Positions 42,253 through 52,900 of a stretch of DNA of 64,000 nt are shown here, in pieces. The notes beneath the pieces are model-generated. The model saw only the letters and a program-made list of their open reading frames with translations. It was not told the origin of the DNA and did no database searches. Both the position numbers and the translations under genes were made by a program. Source of the stretch: Rhizophagus clarus (taxonomy: Eukaryota; Glomeromycota; Glomeromycetes; Glomerales; Glomeraceae); assembly GCA_015698045.1 (NCBI GenBank), contig BLAL01000175.1, positions 1 through 64,000 of the forward strand, written 5' to 3'. Numbering within the stretch: the first letter of the stretch is position 1; the number at the start of each line of letters is the position of its first letter.

Positions 42253-43423
42253 CAGTCGCCACTGGTTATACCGAACCTGTATATACCGAAAACTTGTTAT
42301 ACTGAACCAAAATTCCCAGAACCAAATTTTTATAGTTAATTACACTGGATATAGCGAATTTTTATAATAAAATCCTATATACTGCATCCGAACTTGACTT
42401 GATCAAGCCCAATATATTAGACATCTATTCGTTATACCGACCCTATAAAAAATAAGTGTCCGGATAATGTCCAGAAAATGTCTGGAAAAATTTTCTAAAA
42501 TATTGTCCGGAAATTCTGGACACTGTGTGTCCGGAAACTGTTCCGAAAACACTGCATTTTCGGGATATTAGGAAATTGTCCTGAAATTGTCCGGAAATGT
42601 ATTTTCGTAAAATTTTGCCACAAAGATGATCAATGGATAGATGATCATCATTATTCCTTAACCCAAAATTTTTATATCATAGATATATAGTATTTTTGCC
42701 TGCTCTGCAATTTTAATTAGTACGACAGAAAAGATTTTGAATGTCAGTTTTGTGCTTTTTGCATTTTTTTACAAAATTAATTTATCCTTTTTTGGAAATA
42801 GTATCCAGAATTTGTCCTGAACTTTTTCATGTCCGGAATTTGTCTATCTGGTTTACTATGTCCAGAATTTGTCCAGGATTAACTGTCCGAAATTTGTCTA
42901 AAATTTTATACCAAACAAATACTGGACGAATACTGGACAAAGTTAGAACATGTCAAAATTTTAAGTATCAGAAGTGTATCAGACATGTACCAAAAAAGTG
43001 GACATTTTCCGGACATATCAGATTTATTCCGGACATTTTCCAGGCATTTTTGATAACATTTTCCGGACATTTATTTTTTATAGGGCGAACAGTCATGTGA
43101 CCATAAGTTAATTCGGGCCAAATTTATAGCGCTGACCAGAATTATCAGTAATTAATGAACAAAATAGTTGCTACTTATGGTTAATTCAATAAAAAAATTT
43201 CCCTGCTTTAATTTTTCCAGGGGCAGTTACTAATAGTCAATGATCATTTCACTGACTTCCAGGGTCATGAGATATCGGGTTTGTGTCATTTGAAATTATA
43301 ATCCTGGCCGGCACTATAAATTCGGCCAGAATTATCCATGGCGTTCGGTATTTATATAACGAATTCACTTATACCGAACTAAACGCTCCGGAACCGAGGG
43401 TTCGTTATATCCAGTGGCGACTG
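42253..43423. mobile_element. pogo/mariner-like non-autonomous element (TA target) carrying a nested MITE
   Basis: The left end CAGTCGCCACTGGTTATACC at 42,253 is an inverted match to the right end, which on the minus strand reads CAGTCGCCACTGGATATAAC from 43,423. Both ends are flanked by TA (42,251-42,252 and 43,424-43,425), the target duplication of the Tc1/mariner/pogo superfamily. Without the nested 645-bp element it is about 526 bp and encodes no transposase. Confidence 0.85.
42441..43085 (+). mobile_element. TCCGGA-rich MITE, copy 1
   Basis: The ends CCCTATAAAAAATAAGTGTC and (minus strand) CCCTATAAAAAATAAATGTC are inverted repeats. The flanks read CGA on both sides (42,438-42,440 and 43,086-43,088), a 3-bp target duplication. 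The interior is packed with TGTCCGGAA and CCAGAATTTGTCC motifs in both orientations, like the subterminal transposase-binding repeats of CACTA-type elements. No protein is encoded; frames inside are repeat artefacts. It sits inside the TA-flanked element, so it is the younger insertion. Confidence 0.85.
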
Positions 43424-43499
43424 TACTACGTGCCCCACAGATATTTCACCAGATTCCCAGCAGAGAGGATGAAATATTGAAATATGCAACTGTGACACT

Positions 43500-43616
43500 C
43501 ACGGTCTCGTAGTTAGCAATTGAGAAATTTCCTCATTACATGTTACAGTTTAACGTGTACTGCTGTGCACTTCATGTAATACAATATATTCCGAAATACT
43601 TAACTACGAGACTGTG
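43500..43616. mobile_element. Small foldback MITE of 117 bp
   Basis: CACGGTCTCGTAGTTA at 43,500 pairs with TAACTACGAGACTGTG ending at 43,616 (one mismatch). The interior is AT-rich. No target duplication is clear. Confidence 0.6.
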
Positions 43617-44290
43617 CCCCCTTTATAATTTCATGGAATGGGCTAAAGCCTCTTCATTCCTCAGAAAATCATAAAGATTATTTTTGTATACATTTTCGAT
43701 TTTAATCATATAGAGTAATAGATTTGTAAAGCGAATCCCTATAAAACCAAATGTTTTATAATTCGAGAGGTTATAGAAGAGATCTTCTCCTATGGGAATT
43801 AATAGATGAAAATATAAATCAAATTACATACAATATGTGTCCGACTTCTTTGAGGGAGTGCGTAGCACTCGGAAAAAAATCTGTATGAATTTTCGTACAA
43901 AGTGTACAGGGGTCACGATTGTCTTTACTTCATTACATGTTACAGTTTAATGATGAATTATAGTAATAAATCAGGTCTATTGGTGTAGGATTATGTGATG
44001 GTACTAATTTTTGGAATTTTTTGCGGAATTATTATAGTTTGACTAAGTCATATAATGTGCATTGTTTCGCATATGCGAAAAAACTTTTTAAAATGTGTAT
44101 AACCCCTGTGATCACTAAGTGGATCATCGCGTGATGTAACTTTTCATTTTTAGTTAAATTTGTAAGTACCAAAGTATCTAATCAAACTCTCCTTTGAATA
44201 GTTAAGTTTTTTTTACCGCGATGCGTCAAGGATTTCTAATTTTACAAAACAAAATGTTTTCTGACGTAAAGTAAGCTGGTTGTTGATATA
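43617..44290. other. Intergenic DNA
   Basis: No gene is recognised. GGGAGTGCGTAGCACTCGG near 43,855 is a short hairpin. A TCATTACATGTTACAGTTTAA segment near 43,930 repeats part of the 43,500-43,616 foldback element. Confidence 0.4.
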
Positions 44291-45000
44291 ATGTCACTCC
44301 TCTTTTCGTACCCTAATATACTTTTATATTTAGAACAATTCTTGGGAAAAGGAGACTCAGGAGAGAAAACGTACAAAAAGAAAATAAAAATGTCTGTGGG
44401 AAAAAGAAGAAAAAACCTGTTAAAGAAAAGGACCTGGAGGTCGAAAAAGCCTGATGACGGAATAGATATTTTCTGTACTGCAACACCTAAACAAGAACCT
44501 CTGGAAGGTATACTCTTTACCTAAATATTCTATACAAGAAAAGTGCCATATATTTTTTTAAACTTATCACCCTATATTTTCAGGGAAATTTCTTTTAAAA
44601 CCAGCAAGAGAACTGTCAAGCAAACCTCCTAAGGACTGGGATGATAACGATTTGATGCCTATTGTTAAGCTTCTTGCGGGACGACCTTACATTGATGGGA
44701 GAGGAGATCAGTTCTGATTTTGATTCATATCTGGAAAAACACGATGAAATTCGTGGGTTGATAGACCCGACTTACGTAGTGGCCGATATTGGCACGAATC
44801 CGAATCCCAATTTCCTGCTTAATGACTACCCACAAACTATTCCACAACCAGTAAACTTCGGAGGTACAAATTATATTTGGACTTTCGCCGGTCCTAACCG
44901 GTTAGTTGACGCAACCCATCTAATCGGTTGGATTCAGTGTGCGATCCCTAATCTCAGCGTGTTCAGGTTTAATACTACTTCTGTAGCAATACAATACTAA
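44291..45000 (+). CDS. Hypothetical protein gene, probably frameshifted
   Basis: Exon 1 (44,291-44,507) is strongly basic (KKKIKMSVGKRRKNLLKKR) and could hold a nuclear signal. After a GT-AG intron, exon 2 begins at 44,584 (KPPKDWDDNDLMPIVKLL) and its frame closes at about 44,716. The long, clearly coding continuation to 45,000 (TLMGEEISSDFDSYLEKHDE, GTNPNPNFLLNDYPQTI) is in another frame that overlaps it from 44,665. A single-base change near 44,680 would explain this. No family is recognised. It may be a recent pseudogene or contain a sequencing error. Confidence 0.45.
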
Positions 45001-46184
45001 TTGTCAATAATATTTGATTACCTTTTCAATTAAAACTGTCATATAATAGGTCTTCTTTATGTAATTATTTTATACTCATTACCTTTTAAGTACTTATATT
45101 ACACTAAAATAGCTTGTTTTTTTTTTAAAAAAAAAAAATAAAATGACCAATAATGCAATAAAAATACTATTTCTTCCAATTGTGTAAAAATACTTTCATG
45201 TCTCATGAGAATATCTCCCATCATGGTTATTAATAATTTCTTATGTTTGATATAGATAAACCTGAGCCTAAGGTTTAACACTCCGAGCTTACCCATTATT
45301 TAGAAGTGAATTAATTCTATGATTGTATTAACAGAGTAAAATTAATTTCTTGTATTAGCTAGAGAAACGATTTGTAATATTTAATATTTATTTATCGCTC
45401 GTATAAAAATGCTTTATTTATGAAATAAAAAAAAAACATTGAGGAGCAACTGATACATAAAAATTACGAATATATCGCTTTTACTTGATGTGAATATAAA
45501 TACTAATTATCTTCGCTTAGTACCTCTGACGCCGTTTCAATAGGAGGGTACACAATAACATTGATTCCCCTTTCATCGAATAGATACGTTAGGACGATGT
45601 GGGAAGATGATTAAAAATTGTGTCTTGCGGTTCCATTCTTATTGCGCCAAGTATTCGTTGTTACTTAAGTTGTGGATTACGACGCTATCAGATATGAACC
45701 CGACCTTATATAAAACCAGTCTAATCGAATTTATATTTTGAAATCGATATAGACGACGAGTTCTGATTGTCTCCGCGAGACTCGATTGTTATTATCGTTA
45801 CATCAAAAATATCCCTCAGATCCTCACCAGGAATCTTTCACCTGGTACTTTATTTAATAAAAAGTAAGCAGAATTATGAGAAAGTTAATAGGCTTGGTTT
45901 TTTTAACGGAATAAATATGATTTAAAGGTAAATTTGATCTATCAACCTATATTATATAATTTTAATAACCAAATAATATTACATAGTAAGGAAGCAAATT
46001 ATCTTTGTCGTTAACGAATATGCCTGCGATTTTTTACAAAAAAAAAAAAAAAAAAAAAAAAATATTAATTATTTTATTATGCCATAAACAAAAATCCAAA
46101 ATATACAGAATATTAATTACTACTTTTTATTTAGTACTTTTACCAATATAAACTGTAATTTTTATAAATTAAATTTATGAAGCA
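45001..46184. other. Intergenic DNA with weak coding traces
   Basis: On the minus strand 45,500-45,600 reads YLFDERGINVIVYPPIETA, which looks like a protein C-terminus, but the frame is broken just upstream and nothing is recognised. A poly-A run of about 25 bases lies at 46,036-46,062. The rest is AT-rich. Confidence 0.35.
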
Positions 46185-46345
46185 AACTTATAATGTATTT
46201 CAACTTTCATTTGCTAATACATATAATTTAAATTGAGCATCTTGATCCCCTTGTTCAGCAGATTTATTATATCAATAAATTGCTTGATTTATATCCTTTT
46301 TGACTTCTTCTCCATCTTCATATATTGAAGCAAGATTATATTGAT
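46185..46345 (-). pseudogene. Solitary 3' fragment of a kinase-Sel1 gene
   Basis: The minus strand encodes QYNLASIYEDGEEVKKDINQ, then SAEQGDQDAQFKLYVLANES and a stop, matching the last Sel1 repeat and stop of C, E and F, with one internal stop. The match with C continues about 20 bases past the stop (AAAGTTGAAATACATTATAA). No other part of the gene is nearby, so only about 160 bases were copied or survived. Confidence 0.8.
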
Positions 46346-46708
46346 ATTCCAAATTTTTCATTCATTTTTCTTTAAAAAACAATAAAGTTTTGCCTGATTT
46401 GTGAGTTTATCCTTTTGACAATATAATTCGGAATAAATAATGATACAACTTTTTGCGTTTATTAAATTCTTTGTTATGAATATTATAATCATTTCTATTA
46501 TAGTGACTATTATAATTATCCTTTAGTATTACCGCCATGCTTATAGCCTAATGCAACTTTAATGACCAATACTCTACCTTCTGATTCAACATTTATTAAT
46601 CCTTGAGCTTTCTTTTGTTCTTCTTCATCGCTCAATTCTACGAATCCAAAACCCCTTGAGCGTCTATTTGCACGATGATGGACGGATGATGTGAGCAGAG
46701 ATTACATC

Positions 46709-47341
46709 CCTATAAAAAATAAATGTCCGGAAAATGTTATCAAAACTGTCTGGAAAATGTCCGGAATAAATCTGATGTGTCCGGAAAATGTCCACTTTTT
46801 TGGTACATGTCTGACACACTTCTGATACTTAAAATTTTGACATATCCTAACTTTGTCCAGAATTCGTCCAGTATTTGTTCGGTATAAAATTTTGGACAAA
46901 TTCTGGACAGTTAAACCTGGACAAATTCTGGACATAGTAAAAAAACCAGATAGACAAATTCCGGACATGAAAAAGTTCAGGACAAATTCTGGATACTATT
47001 TCCAAAAAAGGATAAATTAATTTTGTAAAAAAATGCAAAAATCACAAAACTGACATTCAAAATCTTTTCTGTCGTACTAATTAAAATTGCAGAGCAGGCA
47101 AAAATACTATATATCTATGATATAAAAATTTGGGTTAAGGAATAATGATCATCTATCCATTGATCATCTTTTGTGGCAAAATTTTACGAAAATACATTTC
47201 TGGACAATTTCAGGACAAATTCCTAATATCCCGAAAATGCAGTGTTTTCGGAACAGTTTCCGGACACACAGTGTCCAGAATTTCCGGACAATTATTTAGA
47301 CAATTTTTCCAGACATTTTCCGGACACTTATTTTTTATAGG
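46709..47341 (-). mobile_element. TCCGGA-rich MITE, copy 2, inside the RRM domain
   Basis: It has the same CCCTATAAAAAATAA ends as copy 1 but is inverted relative to it, with closely similar internal order. The flanks read CAT on both sides, giving a 3-bp target duplication. It lies within the RRM coding sequence between FEEYN and SRGFGF. Frames inside are repeat artefacts. Confidence 0.85.
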
Positions 47342-47767
47342 GCATTATATTCTTCGAAAATGTTCTTCAAACCATCATCATCAATGGAAAAAGGAAGATT
47401 TGCAACAAAAACAGCAGTTTTAGATGGTTCTTCAGTTTTCATCTTAGAATTTGGTCGATTTGCATTTGGACGATAATTTCGACCTCGACCTCGACCTCGA
47501 CCACCACCCCCTCTTTCAAGTATGCGTTCACTGACATTAAACTTGACGGTGAAATACTTTTCTTTGAAATCTACAAATAACTGTGCATCATTTACATGAA
47601 GAAAGTATGTACCGAGTCCGAGGACATTCATTTCGCTAAAGTGATCATGTGCTATGCTTACAGAGATCCGTCTTTTATTGAGTTTCACAACAAAAGGTGA
47701 GTCGGGAACAAACACGTTAAATGATTTTAATACTTCTTCACATATATATGTCCTTGAGGATCCCGTA

Positions 47768-48480
47768 CCCTACGAAAAAAATGCATCCGGAATTCATGCT
47801 GAAATTGTCCGGAAAAATAAACAGACAATTTCCGGACGTTTGGTAAATCCGGAAAATGTTCCAAAACGTGCGCGTTTCCGGATGTTCGGAATATGTCCAG
47901 GTTCAAATTTGTCCGGAATTTTCCAGAATTCTGAACAATCCAATTTTATCCCGGATGATCAGCAGGAGTTTATCACTTCTTACACGATTAACCAAATTTG
48001 AATTTACATCATAGATAGCATTTTTGGCTGCTCTTCAATTTTACTTATTACGTCAGAGGGTGGTAATAAATATCAGTTTTGTGCTTTTTGCATTTTTTTT
48101 AAAATTTAAAATTTTATATTCTTAGAAACATTGTCTAGAATTTGTCCGGAATTTTATTATGTTCGGAATTTGTTTGTTTTATTTGTCCAGAATTTGTCTG
48201 GAATTTAAAATGTCCGGAATTTGTTTGGTTTATCCTGTCCAGAATTTGTCCGGAAGATTTTATGTCCGGAATTTGTTTGGTTTATTTTGTCCAGAAAATA
48301 TGTCCGGATTATTTTATGTCCGGAATTTGTTGGGTTTATTTGTCTAGAATTTGTCCGGAAAATTTCATGTATAAAAAAAACTGGGCATGCAAAAAATTCC
48401 GGACAGCAAAATAGATCAATTTCCTGGACATTTTCATGACAATTTCGTAGACATTTTCCGGACATTCTTTTTTCGTAGGG
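47768..48480. mobile_element. TCCGGA-rich MITE, diverged copy 3
   Basis: The ends CCCTACGAAAAAA and TTTTTTCGTAGGG are inverted, differing from copies 1 and 2 in the fifth to eighth bases. The interior has the same TGTCCGGAATTTGT arrays. Flanks give at best TA on both sides, so the target duplication is unclear. It interrupts the upstream part of the RRM/RGG gene. Confidence 0.75.
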
Positions 48481-48655
48481 TATCGATTAAAAAGAGAACG
48501 TTTTTTATCTTCTTGTTAATTACTAATGTCATGTTACCGAAAAGTCGTTCATCTAACTCCTGCACAGAGTCAGAAAGGTATCCTATACCAAGTTTTTTTG
48601 AGATTTTTTCGTGTAAGTCGTTTGAATTAACATCCGATAGAAAATATTGGGTCAT

Positions 48656-49321
48656 CGAAATTAACCATTTTTTATATGAAAAGTTGTTTTATTTGTTTTA
48701 AAAAATAAAACTTTCAACAGGATTTTATCGTGTTAATTACGATATTTAAGGTGCAGTATATACTGTACAACGTATATATATTTTTTTACTTACGTAATAT
48801 ACGCAATATCAATCATATATTAATCATATTCAATCATAAAGTATCCGAATTGCAAAGATATTTATTTGGTTTTTGTAGTCAAAGAACAGACTAGTAAATC
48901 GCAGAAGCATTTAAAAATTGAGTCTATTCAATGAGACCCATTTATTTGTCCAAACCGCGATGTGCGCTTACTAACAATATTTATTTTTTTCAAGAAGTAT
49001 ATTTTTTTTTTTGTAGATTATCACGTTATTTATTTAAAATTTCGATCTAATCAGATACTTTAAGGGCAACGTTACAACAATGCATGTACAGCATTTCCTT
49101 GAAAGGTACTTTGTAATAAACGGAATTAATTCAAACCTATCAGGTATAGATTAGTACGTTCAATAAAAAATAGAAAAGTATTATGCAAACGTTTTTTTTA
49201 AAATTGAATGGCAGTACTCTATTAGATTATACTCGATATGGATCGTTTTATGTCCTATTAAATTACGCTAATGATTAATTTCGATAGTAATAAGTAATAA
49301 CTATAACAACCGGTAATATTA
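48656..49321. other. Intergenic DNA between the RRM relic and the GTPase gene
   Basis: AT-rich, no gene or repeat recognised. It would contain the former promoter of the RRM gene (48,656-48,800) and the 3' flank of the GTPase. Confidence 0.4.
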
Positions 49322-50362
49322 CTACCACGATGCGTTCACAACACCAAACAAAAGACCAGCAGCACTACCCACTATTGTACCCACTACTGGGTGAACTGTT
49401 GATCCGATTTCCGCTCCAGCTACAACACTTGCAAGAATTCCTGCTCGCTTTTCATCCTTCCTTCGTTCTTCTTCCATTCGTATTTTTTCATTTCTTCGTT
49501 CTTCCTCTTTTTTTAGACGCTTCTGTTCTTCCTGAACCTTTTCAAATTGTTTAGTGGTATATGGAACTTTTATATGGCTAATAAATTTCTTGATTTCCAT
49601 TAATCGTTTTTCATTGGCTCTTCTTTGATCTTCATTATAATATTGACGCATCGGAGCAACACTCCAACGGTGCCCAATTTGTTCAATGAAAGAACGAAGT
49701 ATTTCAATTTCATTCCAATTTATTTGTTTATCCATAACCCGTTCTGGTTCTGCTTTGGAAAATACAACGATGAAATTATCTGTCGCATCATTTCCAAGAA
49801 ACTTTCTTATGGTGCTCAAAGCATTCTTTTCCTCATCAGTAATCCTTCCCGCTTCTATAAAATCATTAAAGTCAAATGTTAATAAAATGTACAATCAAAC
49901 AAGCTACAATTATTTACATACCTAAAACCAAAAGAATTGCCCTGACCCCACCAGCGCATTGATGAACGAATTCAGTTATTACTTTAAGTGGATCTAAACT
50001 TCCATCACGGTTGTCAAATAATCCGGGTGTATCAACAAGATCATAATTTTTGCCGTCAATTGTCAATGTTGCTACTTCACAATTTTCCGTTTGCGATACC
50101 TATTTTTCCATTACTTTTCTTCATGAATAATATACAATAAAATGAATCCAGAAATATGAAATTAAGATATTACCAAACTAACTGAAGCTTTAAAAGGCTT
50201 ATTATCACGACTCCCAAGAAGCTGATTACCAAGTGTGCTTTTCCCAGCACCTACAGTAAAAAATTCTGCCTTTAGTTAGTATTTATAATAATGGGATACA
50301 AAAAAAAATAGAAACTTGCCGGTTTTTCCTAGTAAAAGAATAACTTCGTCTTGAATTTTCAT
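49322..50362 (-). CDS. AIG1-type (GIMAP-like) GTPase
   Basis: Exons 50,320-50,362, 50,174-50,250, 49,922-50,099 and 49,322-49,854 total 831 bases (276 residues) in frame. The P-loop LLLGKTGAGKSTLGNQLLG spans the first intron, whose donor is GCAAGT (a GC-AG intron) while the others are GT-AG. Switch II is DTPGLFD, and VVFSKAE serves the guanine-binding region. After the G domain, residues about 190-240 are a highly charged coiled coil (EEERRNEKIRMEEERRKDE). The end is a glycine-zipper-like hydrophobic segment (VVGTIVGSAAGLLFGVV). AIG1 proteins oligomerise on membranes and are linked to defence or stress; a membrane role fits the tail. The gene looks intact. Confidence 0.88.
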
Positions 50363-52900
50363 TTTAGAACAAGTTAACAAAATTGTTTCGAATGAAACCT
50401 TTTTTTATATGCAGTTCTATCGTGTGAATATTACGTTAAGTTGCATTGCTTTGAATCAATGATGCACATTTTTGTTCGTGATAATGTTAAACACTGTAAA
50501 GGCAATGTCCATAACAGATAAGTATTGGTATTGATAGAAAGAAAATCTCACATTAACTAAATTTAGCTATATGATACTAATTGTATGTAATCTGCGTAAC
50601 CTTTTCATGCGAAGAACTAATTGATTTATTACCAATATTTTGTTTAACGAAATTTTAACATTGATAACAAAAACAACTAATACATATATAATAAAAATCT
50701 TCATTATGGTTAGGCAAAAAAGAAAATTTGATAGAAATATCATATAATAAAGTTTGTGAAACAACACAGCCCACTATCTATTTTCGTTAATAAAATCGAC
50801 GAACCATGTGTATCTTTGCTATAATGACATAAAAGTGTATTTAAATAATCGGATCTTGTGTAACAAAACAGGGTGTATAGTGTGTGTTCATTTCGTCAAT
50901 ATTTATCATCATCAATAACTCTTAAATTTTTAAATGTTTTACAAAGGAAATAGGTTTATATATTACTTTTAACCTTATTTTAAAATATTAATTTCACTTA
51001 TTTTACTTATTTTCAAATGATTTAAGTTCTTGTATTAATTTTAAAAGTTAAGCTCTTGACTAAAAGACAGTCGATTATTTGACATATTCTAATTATTCTA
51101 ATATATTAACGAATATTTTTAAACTTTTTTAAGTACGCATTTTAAGCACTTAATTTTATTTTAAATGAAATATACATGATTTTAATTTTCACAAATCGAA
51201 AAAAGGCGTATGTATGATATTAATAGCTATTTTACTAATATACTTTACTATTTAATGATAAAAATCGTAAAATTTCCGGTAAAATAAATTAATATTTTGA
51301 TTTTTTTAATGTTAAATAGACGATATTATCATTTAAATTTATTTCTTTCAGTACTTTAAGTGGTCTTTGTGTAAGTATCTATTGATTTATGATTAATGAT
51401 TGGTTATTAAAAATAAAAAATAACGAAAAATTACTTTTTTTTTTTTTTTGATTAAAAAAATGTATCAATTTTTAAGCGCAAATACAAGTTATTTAAAGAA
51501 ACTAGTAAAGCACATGATAGTCTACTTAAGAAATATTAATAAGGCATAGTTTATTTACACAATCATCGATACATTAATTATCAACCTGAGTTTTCGGATA
51601 TATCATAGAGGTTTCTATATTCTCGACGTTGGCACTTATTTATAAAATTGTAAGAAACTTTTTTTAAGTACATTCGGACATATAAGTACGAATGTTAGAT
51701 ACAGTATGTAAATTATTATGTGTCTCGTTTGAAGAATCGACTATCTTCTTAGGGACACCCTATAACTGCGAATGCCATTAGTTAATTGTTATCAGCCATC
51801 GGACATGTCGATTGCAAATGACAACGTAATTTGTGTAACCACAGTTGAACTAATATACTACGCCCATACTAATTTTTTATCCTAATCCCATCCTAAATTA
51901 AACGATATCGAAGATTATTCGGAAGAAATAATTTGACGTATAAGGAAGGCTATTAATAATGAAATAAAATCAACAAACCATTCTCGGTTCCAAATCTGTT
52001 TAATAAATTTTGATATGAACTGGACTAAACTGGCAAAACCGCGTTGCTGAACCGTTATGGAACCGAGCGACTCGAATTCGAGCTGGCTTAAATCGGTTTG
52101 TTCAATAGCATCGGTATGAGTTGTTTCTATCTCTATATTCCATCCCCAATCATAATGTATTGCAATTAAAGTACTCTGAGCATAATGAAATAATTAGGCT
52201 TTTAAATTATTTTATTTATAACATTGCTTAGGTTTTTGATCCTTATCTAGAAGATTTTCAGTTTCTTTGTTTGATTTTTTTGTCTTTTTTTCTTTTATGT
52301 CTTGAAATCATTTCTTAAATTCTCTCTGTAATTTTTCTGGTGCATTTAAAATAAATAATAATATTTTTAAATATCAGAAAAATGTTGAAATCTAAAAAAT
52401 TCTATTTTTTTCAAACTGGAAAACAAAAAAATGGTTTTTTTTCAATACAGAATGCAATAATAAGTTTATTTGCAATACCAGTATGCTAAAAAAGAGTTAC
52501 AAAATTATCCTAAAAGAGTCAATTTAAACTTTTAATTTAATTTATTTGTTTCAAGAAAAAAAAAAAACAAATTTGAAGATTTTGAACCTCAAGTAAGTCA
52601 TTCATCCAAAAGAAAGTCTTATGAATCTAAAACCATTATACGTCAATACATATACTATACATCATATTTAATATAATTAATCAAATCTAAAAATTTAAAG
52701 AAAAATAATTTATATTTTGAATATGATATATTTGAATATTTAAAAAAAAAAAAAAATAATAAATCAATAATTAATACTAATCAAATCATGTACGGATTAA
52801 TCACTAAATAATACCTAATTGAATTTATCAAATAAAACCTGGTAACAAGCAATTCGAAAGAAAGTAATATATAGTAATTGACTAGTACTTGATTATAATT
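50363..52900. other. Intergenic DNA, no gene recognised
   Basis: About 2.5 kb of AT-rich DNA with many homopolymer runs. The 66-residue frame at 50,567-50,767 is hydrophobic low-complexity sequence and not called. A slightly more GC-rich patch at 51,960-52,140 (ACTCGAATTCGAGCTGG, a perfect 14-base palindrome core) holds no frame I can assign. Confidence 0.4.

Larger units (their letters stand above)
46516..48655 (-). pseudogene. RRM/RGG RNA-binding protein gene split by two MITEs
   Basis: Coding pieces on the minus strand are 48,480-48,655 (MTQYFLSDVNSNDLHEK, FLIDT), 47,342-47,767 and 46,516-46,705. The middle piece has TYICEEVLKSFNVFVP, a GGGGRGRGRGRN box and the RRM start KTAVFVANLPFSIDDD. 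The last piece has RRSRGFGFVELSDEEE, the RNP-1 motif. The breaks coincide exactly with two TCCGGA-rich elements. Besides the insertions, one base seems lost near 46,680 between the rejoined RRM halves. The original protein had an N-terminal domain, an RGG box and a C-terminal RRM, as in single-strand nucleic-acid binding proteins. It cannot make a complete product now unless the elements are spliced out. Confidence 0.75.

Noticed and set aside
42741-43100. Protein-like frames (also at 46,702-47,038 and 48,142-48,465) with repeated ICPEF / MSGICLVYF units
   Set aside because: They are translations of the TCCGGA arrays inside the three MITE copies and exist in several frames and both strands.
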